From: an uncultured Latescibacterota bacterium
Lineage (GTDB): Bacteria; Latescibacterota; UBA2968; UBA8231
Length of the DNA: 64,000 nucleotides
Direction of reading: 5' to 3'
Assembly: GCA_951813615.1 (NCBI GenBank)
Contig: OX638377.1
Coordinates: forward strand, 868,001 to 932,000
Shown here: in pieces, positions 17,489-26,710 of the stretch
Numbering within the stretch: the first letter of the stretch is position 1
Layout of the letters: every line of letters begins with the position of its first letter
Translations under genes and position numbers: made by a program
Notes under the pieces: model-generated
What the model was told of the DNA's origin: nothing
Seen by the model: only the letters and a program-made list of their open reading frames with translations
The model's database searches: none

Positions 17489-17889
17489 GCCGACCCCCGA
17501 CATGGCCTCGGAGACCGCGATGGGCCAGCATCATCCGGATGGTGCCAATCACGGCAAGGAATCGTCTAAGTTCAAACAGGACTGCACGATTTGCGGTCTT
17601 TGCCCGTTGCGCCGTCTCTGACACACTTGGCCGAGTAGTCGAGCGGTCGAGCGGCCGCTGGATCTGACGCGCTGGCGTAGGCCGGGACACGATCATGGAA
17701 CGAGCCGGTAAGGTTCTCGTCAGTGGAATCGGCTCGTCCGCCTTGCCGACATCGGTAATCCCCGCACGGCCCTTCACCAAGGGCCGTGGACGGCTCCGTC
17801 GCCAAGCTGTGTCAATGGCCGCCCCCATTCAGCATGGTCCCGCCGATGGGCCTCGGCTTCGCTGGCCCCGACCGACCGGGCCATCTCGG
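17489..17889. other. 401-bp intergenic region between convergent genes
   Basis: No coding frame here shows a recognisable domain. Reading frames exist on both strands but look like GC-rich chance frames. One minus-strand stretch (about 17510-17610, ending LRRFLAVIGTIRMMLAHRG) has a protein-like look, possibly a gene remnant; I cannot assign it. A perfect hairpin lies at 17766-17787. Confidence 0.5.
17766..17787. terminator. candidate bidirectional hairpin terminator
   Basis: ACGGCCCTT (17766-17774) pairs perfectly with AAGGGCCGT (17779-17787) around a CACC loop. It sits between two convergent genes, where a terminator is expected, but no run of T follows on either strand, so an intrinsic terminator is not proven. 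Confidence 0.3.
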
Positions 17890-18972
17890 TCAGTTTCCGA
17901 CCGGAATCACAAAGCCCGTCTGGATCGTCAGATGCCTTGTCCGGCCGGTGTATCCAGATGGTACACCCGCAAACTCAGGGAGATCAGGGAGAAAGTCGGG
18001 TACGATATGTGTAGTGTGCGTCCCAAGCCCCATGGAGTACATCAGATCGATCTCCAGCCTCGAAATTCGGGACAATTGGAACGGTACTTCCACCGCAGCC
18101 CCCATCGCTATTCCGTAATCCAGCGACCTGGCCTCCTCGCCGCAAGGCCGGGATTGGACCTTAACGTACTCCGTGCCGAACAATCCGGAGGACTGGTGCC
18201 ATTCAACAATGCTGCAGGAAAGACCGTAGGCTACCCAGGGACCGAAAAGCAGGCCCGCCGATAGTTGTTCCCGTCGAATGGGCGTTCCTGCTCTCGCCAG
18301 AACGGATCCTTGCACATAGTCAGTCTCAACCGTTTCCACGTCACCATAACCCCTAGGCGCAAAAGCCGCTCCGATGCGCAAGTCGATCCCGCTTCTCAAG
18401 GGAACGGTCACATCGACACCTGCGATCATGCGCGCAATGCCCGAAGAAGAACCGAGACCAGTATGGCTCGAATACCCATACCCAGCTCGGACACCCACCA
18501 GCGTCTGGCGTTCGTTGGACGCCGCGACTGCCGTGCTGCCGAACGTAATGTCCTCCCACACCTCGCCCCTGAACAGGCCGATGGCTGCACCCGTGAGTCC
18601 TCCAAGTATTCCAGATGTGGCCAAAAACGCAATAGGGCCGGTTTCAGAATGCGTTTTTCGGCGATCCGTTTCAAAGAAAGACAGTCCAATCAGGTTCACT
18701 ACCCCAGTGCCCTGCAGGAACCCATGTAGGCTCCGCGTCGTGCGGCTCAGGCTGCTCCGCTCTAACCGGATCATCGCGGTACGGCTGAAAGATTCGGACC
18801 TCCCGTCGTCGAAGCTCAGATCAAGTGCGGATTCAGTGATGGCCAATACTCGACCGGTCACGACTCCAGTGGGCGTCGTGACGCGTACCCGGTCGCCCAC
18901 ATTCTGCGACATGAGGGGCTGGGCTCCGGCGAGATAGCTCACGGTTAGGATGACGATGATCAACTTTCTCAT
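17890..18972 (-). CDS. outer-membrane beta-barrel-like protein
   Basis: 360 residues with a signal peptide (MRKLIIVILTVSYLAGAQP, about 22 residues). A small SH3-like segment (GDRVRVTTPTGVVTGRVLAI) follows, then a glycine-rich helical pair (SGILGGLTGAAIGLFRG near 122). From about residue 150 to the end there are alternating beta strands typical of an outer-membrane barrel (VGVRAGYGYSSHTGLG, RIGAAFAPRGYG, SAGLLFGPWVAYG, TIQTGFVIPVGN). The architecture fits an envelope protein of a diderm bacterium. The transported substrate is unknown. It stands alone, convergent with the alpha-barrel gene. Confidence 0.6.
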   Translation of the reverse strand: MRKLIIVILTVSYLAGAQPLMSQNVGDRVRVTTPTGVVTGRVLAITESALDLSFDDGRSESFSRTAMIRLERSSLSRTTRSLHGFLQGTGVVNLIGLSFFETDRRKTHSETGPIAFLATSGILGGLTGAAIGLFRGEVWEDITFGSTAVAASNERQTLVGVRAGYGYSSHTGLGSSSGIARMIAGVDVTVPLRSGIDLRIGAAFAPRGYGDVETVETDYVQGSVLARAGTPIRREQLSAGLLFGPWVAYGLSCSIVEWHQSSGLFGTEYVKVQSRPCGEEARSLDYGIAMGAAVEVPFQLSRISRLEIDLMYSMGLGTHTTHIVPDFLPDLPEFAGVPSGYTGRTRHLTIQTGFVIPVGN

Positions 18973-19145
18973 GCCCTATGAGTCCTTTCTCGAAGTGGCG
19001 CAGAGCGCTGATCGAGCGCGTCTCGGTCAGCGCCCACGTGTGACGGGGGCGACGAAACTTAGTCAGTGCGGTACTCGCGCCAACTGACTCCATAAGTTCA
19101 ATGGTTACAACAGTATCCGCACCTGATTGCGAATGCTGGGCCAAC

Positions 19146-20726
19146 TCAGGCAAAGTACTCCTCGTCGTCCCGCAGCGCATTGCGGTGCGGCAGATATTCG
19201 ACCACCAGCTCCACATCCACCAAGGTCACCGGGTGAATGAGTTGGGCGTCCTTCTCCACGACCTCTACCTCCACCGTATTTATCCCCCGCTGGGGCAGGC
19301 GCTGGATCTGCTTGAGATCAATGTGCAGTCGGTATCCGTTGACCGCGTAATCCGGCCTAGGGCGCAACTGGTAGGTCCAGTCGGCCTTGCGCCACGCGGT
19401 CTCGGGTATTTCATCGCCATTCCACTTCAGCCCGATCCGGTCCTCGTACGTCAGGTGCTGCAACATCAGGCGCAACTCGCAGCGCCACAACTCGCCGGCT
19501 CGGTCCCGGCCGGCCACGTCGTCGCTCACCTCCAGCGTGAATGGCCGCGCTGGATCTCCGCACGGCAATTCGGCCGGTAGCTGTTCGGTTAGGCCATGGG
19601 TAGGGGCTGACTTGGGATTGATGGGCATGCCGAGCCGGTACCGCTTGTCGAGATTGTCCAACAAGTCCGGATGCCCCATGAACCTCAGCCTTCCAGCCGC
19701 CTCGTCATCGTACGGATAGCGCTTGGGCTCTGGGTAATAAGTATGGAAGAACGCGCCGTGGACCCCAGCGGCATAGGCATTGGCTGCAGCGGCCCGCACT
19801 GCTGGCCGGGAAAGCTCGGGGTTATTGGTCGATTCCATACCCGCCAACACCCGCACATCCCTACCTTTGGCGGCAGCGACAATGGCCCGCAATCCAGTGG
19901 TGTCGTTGGCAAAACCGCCGACGACCTGCATGCAGATCAGCGCGTCGACGATTCCCTCCTCGATCCAAGTCTCCACGTCCATCCCCATGCGCTTATTGCC
20001 GTCCAAGGTCGCGCCTATGCGGACCACCAACCGCTTGGGACGATTCTGCTCTGCGGCCGCCCGGTCGCAGACCCGGCGTATTTCCCGCATCCACTCGGTC
20101 AAGGTCTCGGTGTGCTCGGCGACCTCCCCGCGGCCGATAAACGGCGCGTAGTCGCACATATTCAGCTCAATGCCGTCGCCGGGATAATCCCCGACCAACT
20201 CGGCGATCACCGCCAGCCGGTCCGCCCGTACTTCGGGCACGGCAAAGGACAGCCGGTTGGGGTTGTCGAAGCGGGCCTCGGGGTACTCGGGCTCGTCGCC
20301 GACCTGCCATTCGGGATGCTCGGTGGTGAAGTCGGCCACCCGGCAATTGGTGACGCGGTCGTGCGGCGTGTGAATCATGTTCAACAGCAGGCTGGGCAGA
20401 AACTGGAAACCGCGCTGCTGCGCCCGCTGGCACACGAGCATGAGCGGGTCCGTGCCCTGTTCGATCATCAGCCTAGCGTTATGTGCCGCCCGCCACCAAA
20501 TGTCGTGGTCGGTCAGATCGACGTTGTGCCCCCAGCGTTCGCCCACCTTGGTGGCGTAGAGCAAAACGCTGCAGTCGCCCACAGCATAGGTGATGGTGTC
20601 AATGCCGAGATCGACCAGTTCGTCGATGGGTTCTAGGTACTGTTTGGCCCCCATGGGCGGCTCATACAAATACACGCTTGAATGGCGGCCGTCGGTGTAG
20701 AACATCACCTCGTGGGTTTTGCTCAT
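19146..20726 (-). CDS. putative glycoside hydrolase, GHL10-like TIM barrel
   Basis: 526 residues. The N-terminal two thirds look like a TIM barrel of the GHL10 / DUF4015-like kind: MFYTDGRHSSVYLYEPPMGA, LGIDTITYAVGD, GFQFLPSLLLNM, DGIELNMCDYAPFIGRG (acidic strand end near 185), RLVVRIGATLDG and VRVLAGMESTNN. The C-terminal 130 residues are beta-rich, with a nucleotide-free accessory domain look. There is no signal peptide. GAGGAGGACGAGC precedes the ATG. It is likely a cytoplasmic hydrolase of unknown specificity and is monocistronic. Confidence 0.6.
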   Translation of the reverse strand: MSKTHEVMFYTDGRHSSVYLYEPPMGAKQYLEPIDELVDLGIDTITYAVGDCSVLLYATKVGERWGHNVDLTDHDIWWRAAHNARLMIEQGTDPLMLVCQRAQQRGFQFLPSLLLNMIHTPHDRVTNCRVADFTTEHPEWQVGDEPEYPEARFDNPNRLSFAVPEVRADRLAVIAELVGDYPGDGIELNMCDYAPFIGRGEVAEHTETLTEWMREIRRVCDRAAAEQNRPKRLVVRIGATLDGNKRMGMDVETWIEEGIVDALICMQVVGGFANDTTGLRAIVAAAKGRDVRVLAGMESTNNPELSRPAVRAAAANAYAAGVHGAFFHTYYPEPKRYPYDDEAAGRLRFMGHPDLLDNLDKRYRLGMPINPKSAPTHGLTEQLPAELPCGDPARPFTLEVSDDVAGRDRAGELWRCELRLMLQHLTYEDRIGLKWNGDEIPETAWRKADWTYQLRPRPDYAVNGYRLHIDLKQIQRLPQRGINTVEVEVVEKDAQLIHPVTLVDVELVVEYLPHRNALRDDEEYFA

Positions 20727-20878
20727 GCTCGTCCTCCTCGTCTTCTGCTGGCGCTGCGGCCTCGTGTGTCAACAGGTGCAATTAACCTCAGCCGGGCGGC
20801 GCGATCAAGTCCCTTTAGCGGGATATTGACTCACCATCGCCAATGCTCTATGCTTGGCCAAAACAATTGAGGACGCCC

Positions 20879-21766
20879 ATGATCACTGATGAGCAATTGG
20901 CCCAGTACGAAGAGCAAGGTGCTGTAACCATCGACAGCCCGTTTACCACCGAGCAGTTGGACCGAGCAGAGGCGGCGTGGGACCGCTTGCGCGACAACGG
21001 CGGTGCACCGTACGAGGATCCGGATTACGTCGAAGTTGTCCAGCACCCGTACTTTGAGGAGGTGGCCAAAAAGCTGCTGCGCGCCGATGCGGTCCATCTG
21101 TGGTGGGGCCTAGCCCCCCACGAACGGGCCCCGGCCTCGGCACCGTACGACGATCCCCATCAGCAGTGGGCGCGCGGGTGCCACGTGGACATCCAGGCCA
21201 CACTGGAGGATTTTGCGGCCACCCCTCGCCGGATGCGGGCCGAGTTGTGGTTTTGGCTCAACGATGTGCCCGCGCATCGCGGTGCCATGCGCATCCTGCC
21301 CGGCAGCCATCGTCACATCATGGCGCACTGGAGTCAGGTCCTCCGACCCGAGCACAAAGCCGAACTGCCCCGCGTGCACGGCCTGCGGCCTGCTCCAGTC
21401 CCGCCGACTGCGGCCGCTTTCCCCGAGTACGTTCCGGATTTGGGCGAAAAGCCTTGGCTCGAGTGCGAGCCCATTCCCGCCGTGGCGCGGCGGGGACAAA
21501 TTCTGGTACTCTGCAGCGCCGGACTGCACTCGGCTTGGCAGAACGAGGACACCGTGCCCCGCAAAGCCATGGGCACCTCGTGGATCGCCGCCGGAGTTTC
21601 GGGCGGCCTGCCCAAGAGCCAGCGCGACGCCCTGATGGACTTCTTCCCCCGGCTGCGGCGTCAACTGCGCCCGGACCGCGCCCACATTGTGCCGGACCAT
21701 TTCGACTGGCTCTTTGAAAGCGACTACGATCCGCGCTGGCCGGAGACTTTTCCGCCTTCCCATTGA
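20879..21766 (+). CDS. phytanoyl-CoA dioxygenase (PhyH) family enzyme
   Basis: 295 residues from ATG 20879. The iron facial triad is visible: HVD at 102-104, then a distal His in CSAGLHSAWQN (near 214). ELWFWLNDVPAHRGAMRILPG forms the conserved strand with the typical PGSHRH. The family uses Fe(II) and 2-oxoglutarate for hydroxylation. Many copies occur in Poribacteria/Latescibacteria-like genomes with unknown substrates. Its stop overlaps the start of the next gene (TTGA), so a coupled two-gene unit with the secreted VCBS protein is likely. Confidence 0.8.
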   Translation: MITDEQLAQYEEQGAVTIDSPFTTEQLDRAEAAWDRLRDNGGAPYEDPDYVEVVQHPYFEEVAKKLLRADAVHLWWGLAPHERAPASAPYDDPHQQWARGCHVDIQATLEDFAATPRRMRAELWFWLNDVPAHRGAMRILPGSHRHIMAHWSQVLRPEHKAELPRVHGLRPAPVPPTAAAFPEYVPDLGEKPWLECEPIPAVARRGQILVLCSAGLHSAWQNEDTVPRKAMGTSWIAAGVSGGLPKSQRDALMDFFPRLRRQLRPDRAHIVPDHFDWLFESDYDPRWPETFPPSH

Positions 21767-24480
21767 GCAGTTGGCTAACGCCGACCACCGTCGCAGTCGG
21801 CCTCCTATTCTCGTCTTCCTTTGGTGCATTGGCAATGAATCGCATTTCCACGGCAACTGGAGCGTGGCCCATGTATCGCGGCGACACCCGCCTCACGGGA
21901 CGGGCCGTCCTGCCGGGGGCCATGCGCAAAACGCCCGTCGTGGCCTGGCAATACTCGATTGAGGGGGGTGAAGTGTGGGCGGCCGTGCACGCGGCAACCA
22001 GTTCCTCGCCGGCGACGAGCGCCGGGCCCGAGCAATTCACCCCGCCCCACCTCCGCGCTGCCGAGGACCGGCAATGGGGCCTTGGACCCCGTTTGGTCGA
22101 TCTGTACGGCAACGGCCAGTTGGTGCCCGATCCGGGTCGGGCGGCCGCGCTGTTGCCCGAGGTCCCCGGGCTGCAGACAGTTGAATTTCCACTGGTTGCG
22201 GACGCTCCTGGTACCGATCCTAGGCAAGTGGTCTGCTATGCCCACGAGGAGGGCCGGAAGCGGGAAATATGGCGGTCGGAGATATTCCATACGGTCCAGA
22301 ACACCAACTTTGTGGTCGCCGACATAGATGGCGATGGCCGACTCGAAATCGCCTTTGCGCCCCACTATCGGATCATTGTCCTCGACGCGCAGAGCGGCCG
22401 CACCAAGCACCTGTTCAACATGCACGGCCTGCGCAACTACGGTTTCTTCTGCACCACCGACGTGGATGGCGACGGCCGGCTGGATTTTGTCGTTATCGCC
22501 GACTTTGCCATGCACATCGACGTGGTCAAAAACGAGGGGGATCGGCTAAGGCTGCTGTGGCGGCGCGATATCGAGCAAAATATCCAGAGTAAGAGCCGCA
22601 TCATTCGTCCCGGGCCCAATCCAGTGCAGGACATCGACGGCGATGGCCGCATCGAGATTGTCTTCAACCTTTTCAACGAGCGGGACGATGGCCAATGGCA
22701 CGTAGTCGCCTGCGACGCGCTCACCGGTGAGACCGTACTCGACCTGCCCGGGCAATACCTCCACGGCACCGCGGATGTCGACGGCGACGGTGCGCCCGAA
22801 CTCTTTGTTTCTCGCAGCGCGGGACTGCTGGTACCCACCAATGCCGCGCTGAGCCTCCTGCGCGTCGATGGCGGGTCGGCCATACCCCTGTGGCGCCAGG
22901 CGCGTGGACGGTGGGTAACAGCGGCGACCGAGCTTCCCCCCACCCACTCGACCATTGTGGCGCGCGGTACCGACGACATAGTGACTGCGTCCCTGGCGGC
23001 CTCGGGCCAGCGCGGCTTTTTCACCGTCGAAACCAGAGACGACCGGACTGAACTCTTGCGCGCCTTTGTCTTTGACCGCGCCGGGAGCACCGAGCAGGTG
23101 TGGAGCTTCGACCTTCCGGCGCGCTCCCGGATGCAATGGCGGGCCGCCGCCGATATAGACGGCGACGGGGTCGACGAGGTGCTCGTCAGCTTCCACCAGA
23201 CGGACGGCGCAATGGCTGAATTGGGTGCCGCAGAGGGCGCCCGGGTCCGCGCACTGCGCTTGGAGCGCACAGGAGCTGCCGGCACCCCAGGCGCGGGCGG
23301 ATCGGGCGTGCAGACGCGGGCGGTGGCCGTGGCCGCTAGCAGCCGCCAGCCAACCCGAGTGATCTTCGAAGGAGCCAATCGCCACATCGCAGCGCTGGAG
23401 CCGCCGCAGATCCAAGGAGAGCCGGCGATACTGCGCTGGTGCCTTCCGGGAGCCGGGCCAGCCCTCATCGCCGATATAGATGGCGACGGCCGGCCCGAGG
23501 TGGTGTACGCGGATCAGACGACCTCCGGAGAGGGTGAAATAGTCGCCGCCGACCTCGACGGCAAGCCGCACTGGCACCGACGGGTGGCGGGTTTTCCCGG
23601 TCCCCATCCGCCGTGGAATTTCGGCGGGATTACTAGCTGGTGGGTCGGACATTACAACGACACCGAACGCGACGATATATGGGTCTCTGCCCGCCGCAGC
23701 ACCATGCACAGCGACGAAGCCTGGGTCTTGCGGGGCATGGATGGCGAGCCTCTGTGGCACCTGCGCGAAGTGCGCACGGACCAGACCGGAGCGGGCGAAA
23801 GAGGTTGGGGGGCTGGGGGCTCTTTCGTGGCTTCGGCCGATGTCGACGGCGATGGCCTGGAGGATGTCATCGGCCTGTATCCGGTCAATTACATGGCCGC
23901 TCGTGGCACCACAGGTGCCCTAATCCATTCCATATCCGCGGCCAGCGGTCTATTCGCCGGTGTCTGGGCGGCCTATTGCCAACCGATGGTGGCCGACTTC
24001 GATGGCGATGGCCGCGAGGAACTGCTCTGGTGCGGTCCCTACCACCACGGGCTCACCACCTTGGACGCCAGCGTACTCTGGTACCACGCCGGTGGAGCCG
24101 GCATGGCTGGCGTCGGCGATGTCGATGGCGACGGCCGTTTGGAGTTGGGCATCACTGGCTGGGAAAAGGGCGAGGGCTTGCGCTGCTTAGACGCGGCCAC
24201 TGGAGCGGAGGAATGGCAATGGCCGCTGCCGGGCAATGCGCGCACTGCGGTCTATTCCGCCGACATCGACGGCAATGGCCGGGATGAATTTCTCTTTGCG
24301 GTCGAGCAGACGCTCTACGCGGTTGGCGACCGCGACAACGCCCCGCATCTGAGGTGGCAACTGGATTTGCCCACGAGGCCGGGCGATCTGACTCTGGCCG
24401 ATGTCGATGGCGACGGCGAGATCGAAATCCTCTTCATAGGTGAGGACTCCGTCCTCTACTGCCTCGATTCCGCCCGCTGA
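21763..24480 (+). CDS. large secreted FG-GAP/VCBS beta-propeller protein
   Basis: 905 residues from TTG 21763. The N-terminus (MSSWLTPTTVAVGLLFSSS) forms a signal peptide, which supports this start over ATG 21835. At least eight calcium-loop repeats are seen, such as DIDGDGRLEIAF, DVDGDGRLDFVV, DVDGDGAPELFV, DFDGDGREELLW and DVDGDGEIEILF. They are spread over the whole length, implying one or two propellers. This is the family often seen as an extracellular integrin-like binding protein. No ASPIC/UnbV end is present, unlike the other VCBS proteins in the window. Start overlap with the PhyH gene suggests co-expression. Confidence 0.8.
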   Translation: MSSWLTPTTVAVGLLFSSSFGALAMNRISTATGAWPMYRGDTRLTGRAVLPGAMRKTPVVAWQYSIEGGEVWAAVHAATSSSPATSAGPEQFTPPHLRAAEDRQWGLGPRLVDLYGNGQLVPDPGRAAALLPEVPGLQTVEFPLVADAPGTDPRQVVCYAHEEGRKREIWRSEIFHTVQNTNFVVADIDGDGRLEIAFAPHYRIIVLDAQSGRTKHLFNMHGLRNYGFFCTTDVDGDGRLDFVVIADFAMHIDVVKNEGDRLRLLWRRDIEQNIQSKSRIIRPGPNPVQDIDGDGRIEIVFNLFNERDDGQWHVVACDALTGETVLDLPGQYLHGTADVDGDGAPELFVSRSAGLLVPTNAALSLLRVDGGSAIPLWRQARGRWVTAATELPPTHSTIVARGTDDIVTASLAASGQRGFFTVETRDDRTELLRAFVFDRAGSTEQVWSFDLPARSRMQWRAAADIDGDGVDEVLVSFHQTDGAMAELGAAEGARVRALRLERTGAAGTPGAGGSGVQTRAVAVAASSRQPTRVIFEGANRHIAALEPPQIQGEPAILRWCLPGAGPALIADIDGDGRPEVVYADQTTSGEGEIVAADLDGKPHWHRRVAGFPGPHPPWNFGGITSWWVGHYNDTERDDIWVSARRSTMHSDEAWVLRGMDGEPLWHLREVRTDQTGAGERGWGAGGSFVASADVDGDGLEDVIGLYPVNYMAARGTTGALIHSISAASGLFAGVWAAYCQPMVADFDGDGREELLWCGPYHHGLTTLDASVLWYHAGGAGMAGVGDVDGDGRLELGITGWEKGEGLRCLDAATGAEEWQWPLPGNARTAVYSADIDGNGRDEFLFAVEQTLYAVGDRDNAPHLRWQLDLPTRPGDLTLADVDGDGEIEILFIGEDSVLYCLDSAR

Positions 24481-24489
24481 GGTTTTCCG

Positions 24490-25617
24490 CTAGCTCCGGG
24501 AACTCGGCTGGACCTCTGCGACGAAGAAGTCGTCGGGGAGGATGCTTTTGGTCTCGACCCCGTGACTGTACTCGGGCAGGCCGATTGTCGTCACCACGCC
24601 CATGGCCGTGAAGTGCTTGCACTCGCCGCTGGCCCCGCTCTTATTGCCCCCGCCGTGGCCGCGCAGCCAGGCGTCGTCGATGACGCGCACCCCCTTCCAT
24701 ATACCTCGGGTGGCATTGAGGTGGCCGAAGCGCGCCAGATCCGAGGCGCTGATGACCACCCAACCCGGGCCGCTGCGCACGATTTGGCCGCCAATTTCGT
24801 AGGGTGGGTCGAGGTAAGTGTACGCGTCTGGAATGGTGGGATAGAGGTATTTCCGCTCTTTCACTGCGCCGCCAGCGAGCCAGTCCCAGCGCTCGTACGG
24901 GATGCCAATGGAGTCGAACAGGCGCTCTTGGACCACGTCTTTGAGGTCGCGGCCCCAAACATAGGTCAGCGCTTGGCCCAACCGCCAGAAGCCGGCGCTG
25001 CTGTATAGCCCCTGGGTGCCCGGTTCGGCATGGGCGTAGCAGTCGTAGAAGGGATCGCCTGTCCAAGTGGCCCATTTGGGGACGCCGGGAACCGCGTCCC
25101 GCTCTTCGAGACCGATGCGCTGCTCTCGCCAGCGGTTGCCGATTTCAAAGGGGAAGCCGCCCCAGTGCAGGCTCTCATCGCGTCGCCCGACCAAGTGACG
25201 CCAGGTGAGTTTTTGGTGGTGGCCGCAATTGAGGTACTTGTGCTCGTGCGATAGCTGCCCGACTCCGATCCACGTTTGGTGGATCGGCTCGTCCGGGTCG
25301 AGGAGGCCGTCGTCAACGGCCGCGCCTAGTGCCACCCACGTCAGGGCCTTGCCGACCGAGGCCGTCTGATGCCGATAGTGGCGGTCGCCCCAGGCGTGCA
25401 CTAGGTATCCGCCGCGCGTGAGCACGGCACCGTACTGATCGCCGCTGTGGTCTTCGCCGCCAAAGCTCGCCCCCCTGACATCAAGGCCGTCCAGCCAGGC
25501 GGCGAATTTCCGCGCATCGAGACCGGCTTCGGCGGGCGTGATTTGCACCCAGTCGCGATCTGGGTACGCGACCCAGTCTGGTACTTGTACCGTTGCTGTC
25601 GGGGCGATTAGATTCAC
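24490..25617 (-). CDS. serine hydrolase of the beta-lactamase/esterase (class C) family
   Basis: 375 residues. The catalytic SxxK is TASVGKALTW (Ser87, Lys90). A Tyr-containing second motif lies in GLYSSAGFWRLG (near 180), and a C-terminal GGGNKSGASGE may be the third motif. No signal peptide is apparent, so a cytoplasmic esterase or amidase is more likely than a true beta-lactamase. The start ATG 25617 overlaps the stop of the hydroxyacid dehydrogenase gene by 4 bases, placing it second in a minus-strand operon. Confidence 0.75.
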   Translation of the reverse strand: MNLIAPTATVQVPDWVAYPDRDWVQITPAEAGLDARKFAAWLDGLDVRGASFGGEDHSGDQYGAVLTRGGYLVHAWGDRHYRHQTASVGKALTWVALGAAVDDGLLDPDEPIHQTWIGVGQLSHEHKYLNCGHHQKLTWRHLVGRRDESLHWGGFPFEIGNRWREQRIGLEERDAVPGVPKWATWTGDPFYDCYAHAEPGTQGLYSSAGFWRLGQALTYVWGRDLKDVVQERLFDSIGIPYERWDWLAGGAVKERKYLYPTIPDAYTYLDPPYEIGGQIVRSGPGWVVISASDLARFGHLNATRGIWKGVRVIDDAWLRGHGGGNKSGASGECKHFTAMGVVTTIGLPEYSHGVETKSILPDDFFVAEVQPSSRS

Positions 25618-26687
25618 GGTTCAACTCCCCGGCGGTTGGCGATGGAGCGTGGCGTTAGGTCGAAGAGGGTCTCGTGCCCGTGGAAGAAGCGGTCGAACTC
25701 ATCGACCATTAGCGTAAAAAAGCGCGGATAGCTCTGCTCGGTCACGCCGGCGATGTGGGGGGTGACGAAGACATTTTCCAAGTGGAGAATCTCCTTGTCG
25801 CCATAGGCGTTGTCCTCGCCCACATCTGGGTCGAACACGTCTAACCCGGCGACGATGTCGCCTCGCTTGAGCCGACTCACTAGCGCATCCGAATCCACTA
25901 CTTTGCCGCGCGACACATTGACGAACACTGCGCCCGGCTGGATCAGGTCTAACTCCCGCTGCCCGATCATGCGTTCGGTGCGCGGAGTGTGCGGGGCTAG
26001 GCAGACGATGGCGTCGCACTGCGACATCACGTTGTCCAGAGAGGTTTTGAGGAAGCCGATGGCGTCGGCCATCTCCCGCGCCAGATAGGGATCAAACACC
26101 CACACTTCGGTCTGGAAGGGGCGCAAAAACTGGATCAGCCGCCGGCCAATGTGCCCGCAGCCGATTAGGCCGATGCGCTTGCCGGTCAGATCGCCGTGGA
26201 TGAAGCCAAAGTCGCTGTGCGGACGAGGGCTCACGTCGCCGGCGATGAGGCGGCGGAATTGGGCTCCGGCGTTGCGCAGGGCGATGATGATGAGCGCCAA
26301 GGCCCACTCGGACACTGGATACGACGAGCCGTTGGTCGTATCGACTGTGCAGACGCCCCGCGCCCAAGCGGCCTCGACGTCGATGCGGCTGGCAAAGCGG
26401 TCGCCTTCCAACTCGCCGATGATTTTTAAGCCGGGGGATTGATCCAAGATCGCGGCATCGATCGTGGGGCAGCCGTGGCAGACGACTAGTCCGTCGTAGC
26501 CACCCAGCCGCTCGCCTAGCGCTTGGGCACTTTCGGAGTCTGTGTTGGTGTCGTAAATGCCGCCGCCTTCGCATTCGAACCAGTCCCAGTCGGCGAAGGT
26601 TTCGAGGCGTGCGAAATCGGTCGCGGCGAGGTACTGCTCGCGCACGTGCTTGTTGCAGGCGATGAGTATTTGGGGGCGTGAGTTCAT
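25614..26687 (-). CDS. D-isomer-specific 2-hydroxyacid dehydrogenase
   Basis: 357 residues. The NAD-binding Rossmann motif is GLIGCGHIGRRLIQFL (near 174). The catalytic Arg is in FVNVSRGKVVDSDA (near 260) and the catalytic His in VTPHIAGVTEQ (near 315). The place where the family's acidic catalytic residue normally falls reads DVFD, so Asp may replace Glu. The family reversibly reduces 2-ketoacids to D-2-hydroxyacids. Four-base overlap with the downstream serine hydrolase shows coupling. It lies 23 bases downstream of the deacetylase-like gene. Confidence 0.85.
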   Translation of the reverse strand: MNSRPQILIACNKHVREQYLAATDFARLETFADWDWFECEGGGIYDTNTDSESAQALGERLGGYDGLVVCHGCPTIDAAILDQSPGLKIIGELEGDRFASRIDVEAAWARGVCTVDTTNGSSYPVSEWALALIIIALRNAGAQFRRLIAGDVSPRPHSDFGFIHGDLTGKRIGLIGCGHIGRRLIQFLRPFQTEVWVFDPYLAREMADAIGFLKTSLDNVMSQCDAIVCLAPHTPRTERMIGQRELDLIQPGAVFVNVSRGKVVDSDALVSRLKRGDIVAGLDVFDPDVGEDNAYGDKEILHLENVFVTPHIAGVTEQSYPRFFTLMVDEFDRFFHGHETLFDLTPRSIANRRGVEP

Positions 26688-26710
26688 GTTGTAGTCTCCA
26701 TTTAAGTTGG

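Noticed and set aside
17268..17828. Minus-strand frame overlapping the second alpha-barrel gene's end and the intergenic region
   Set aside because: It overlaps a certain gene and shows no recognisable domain. A faint transposase-like look near 17510-17610 was not enough to call a mobile element.
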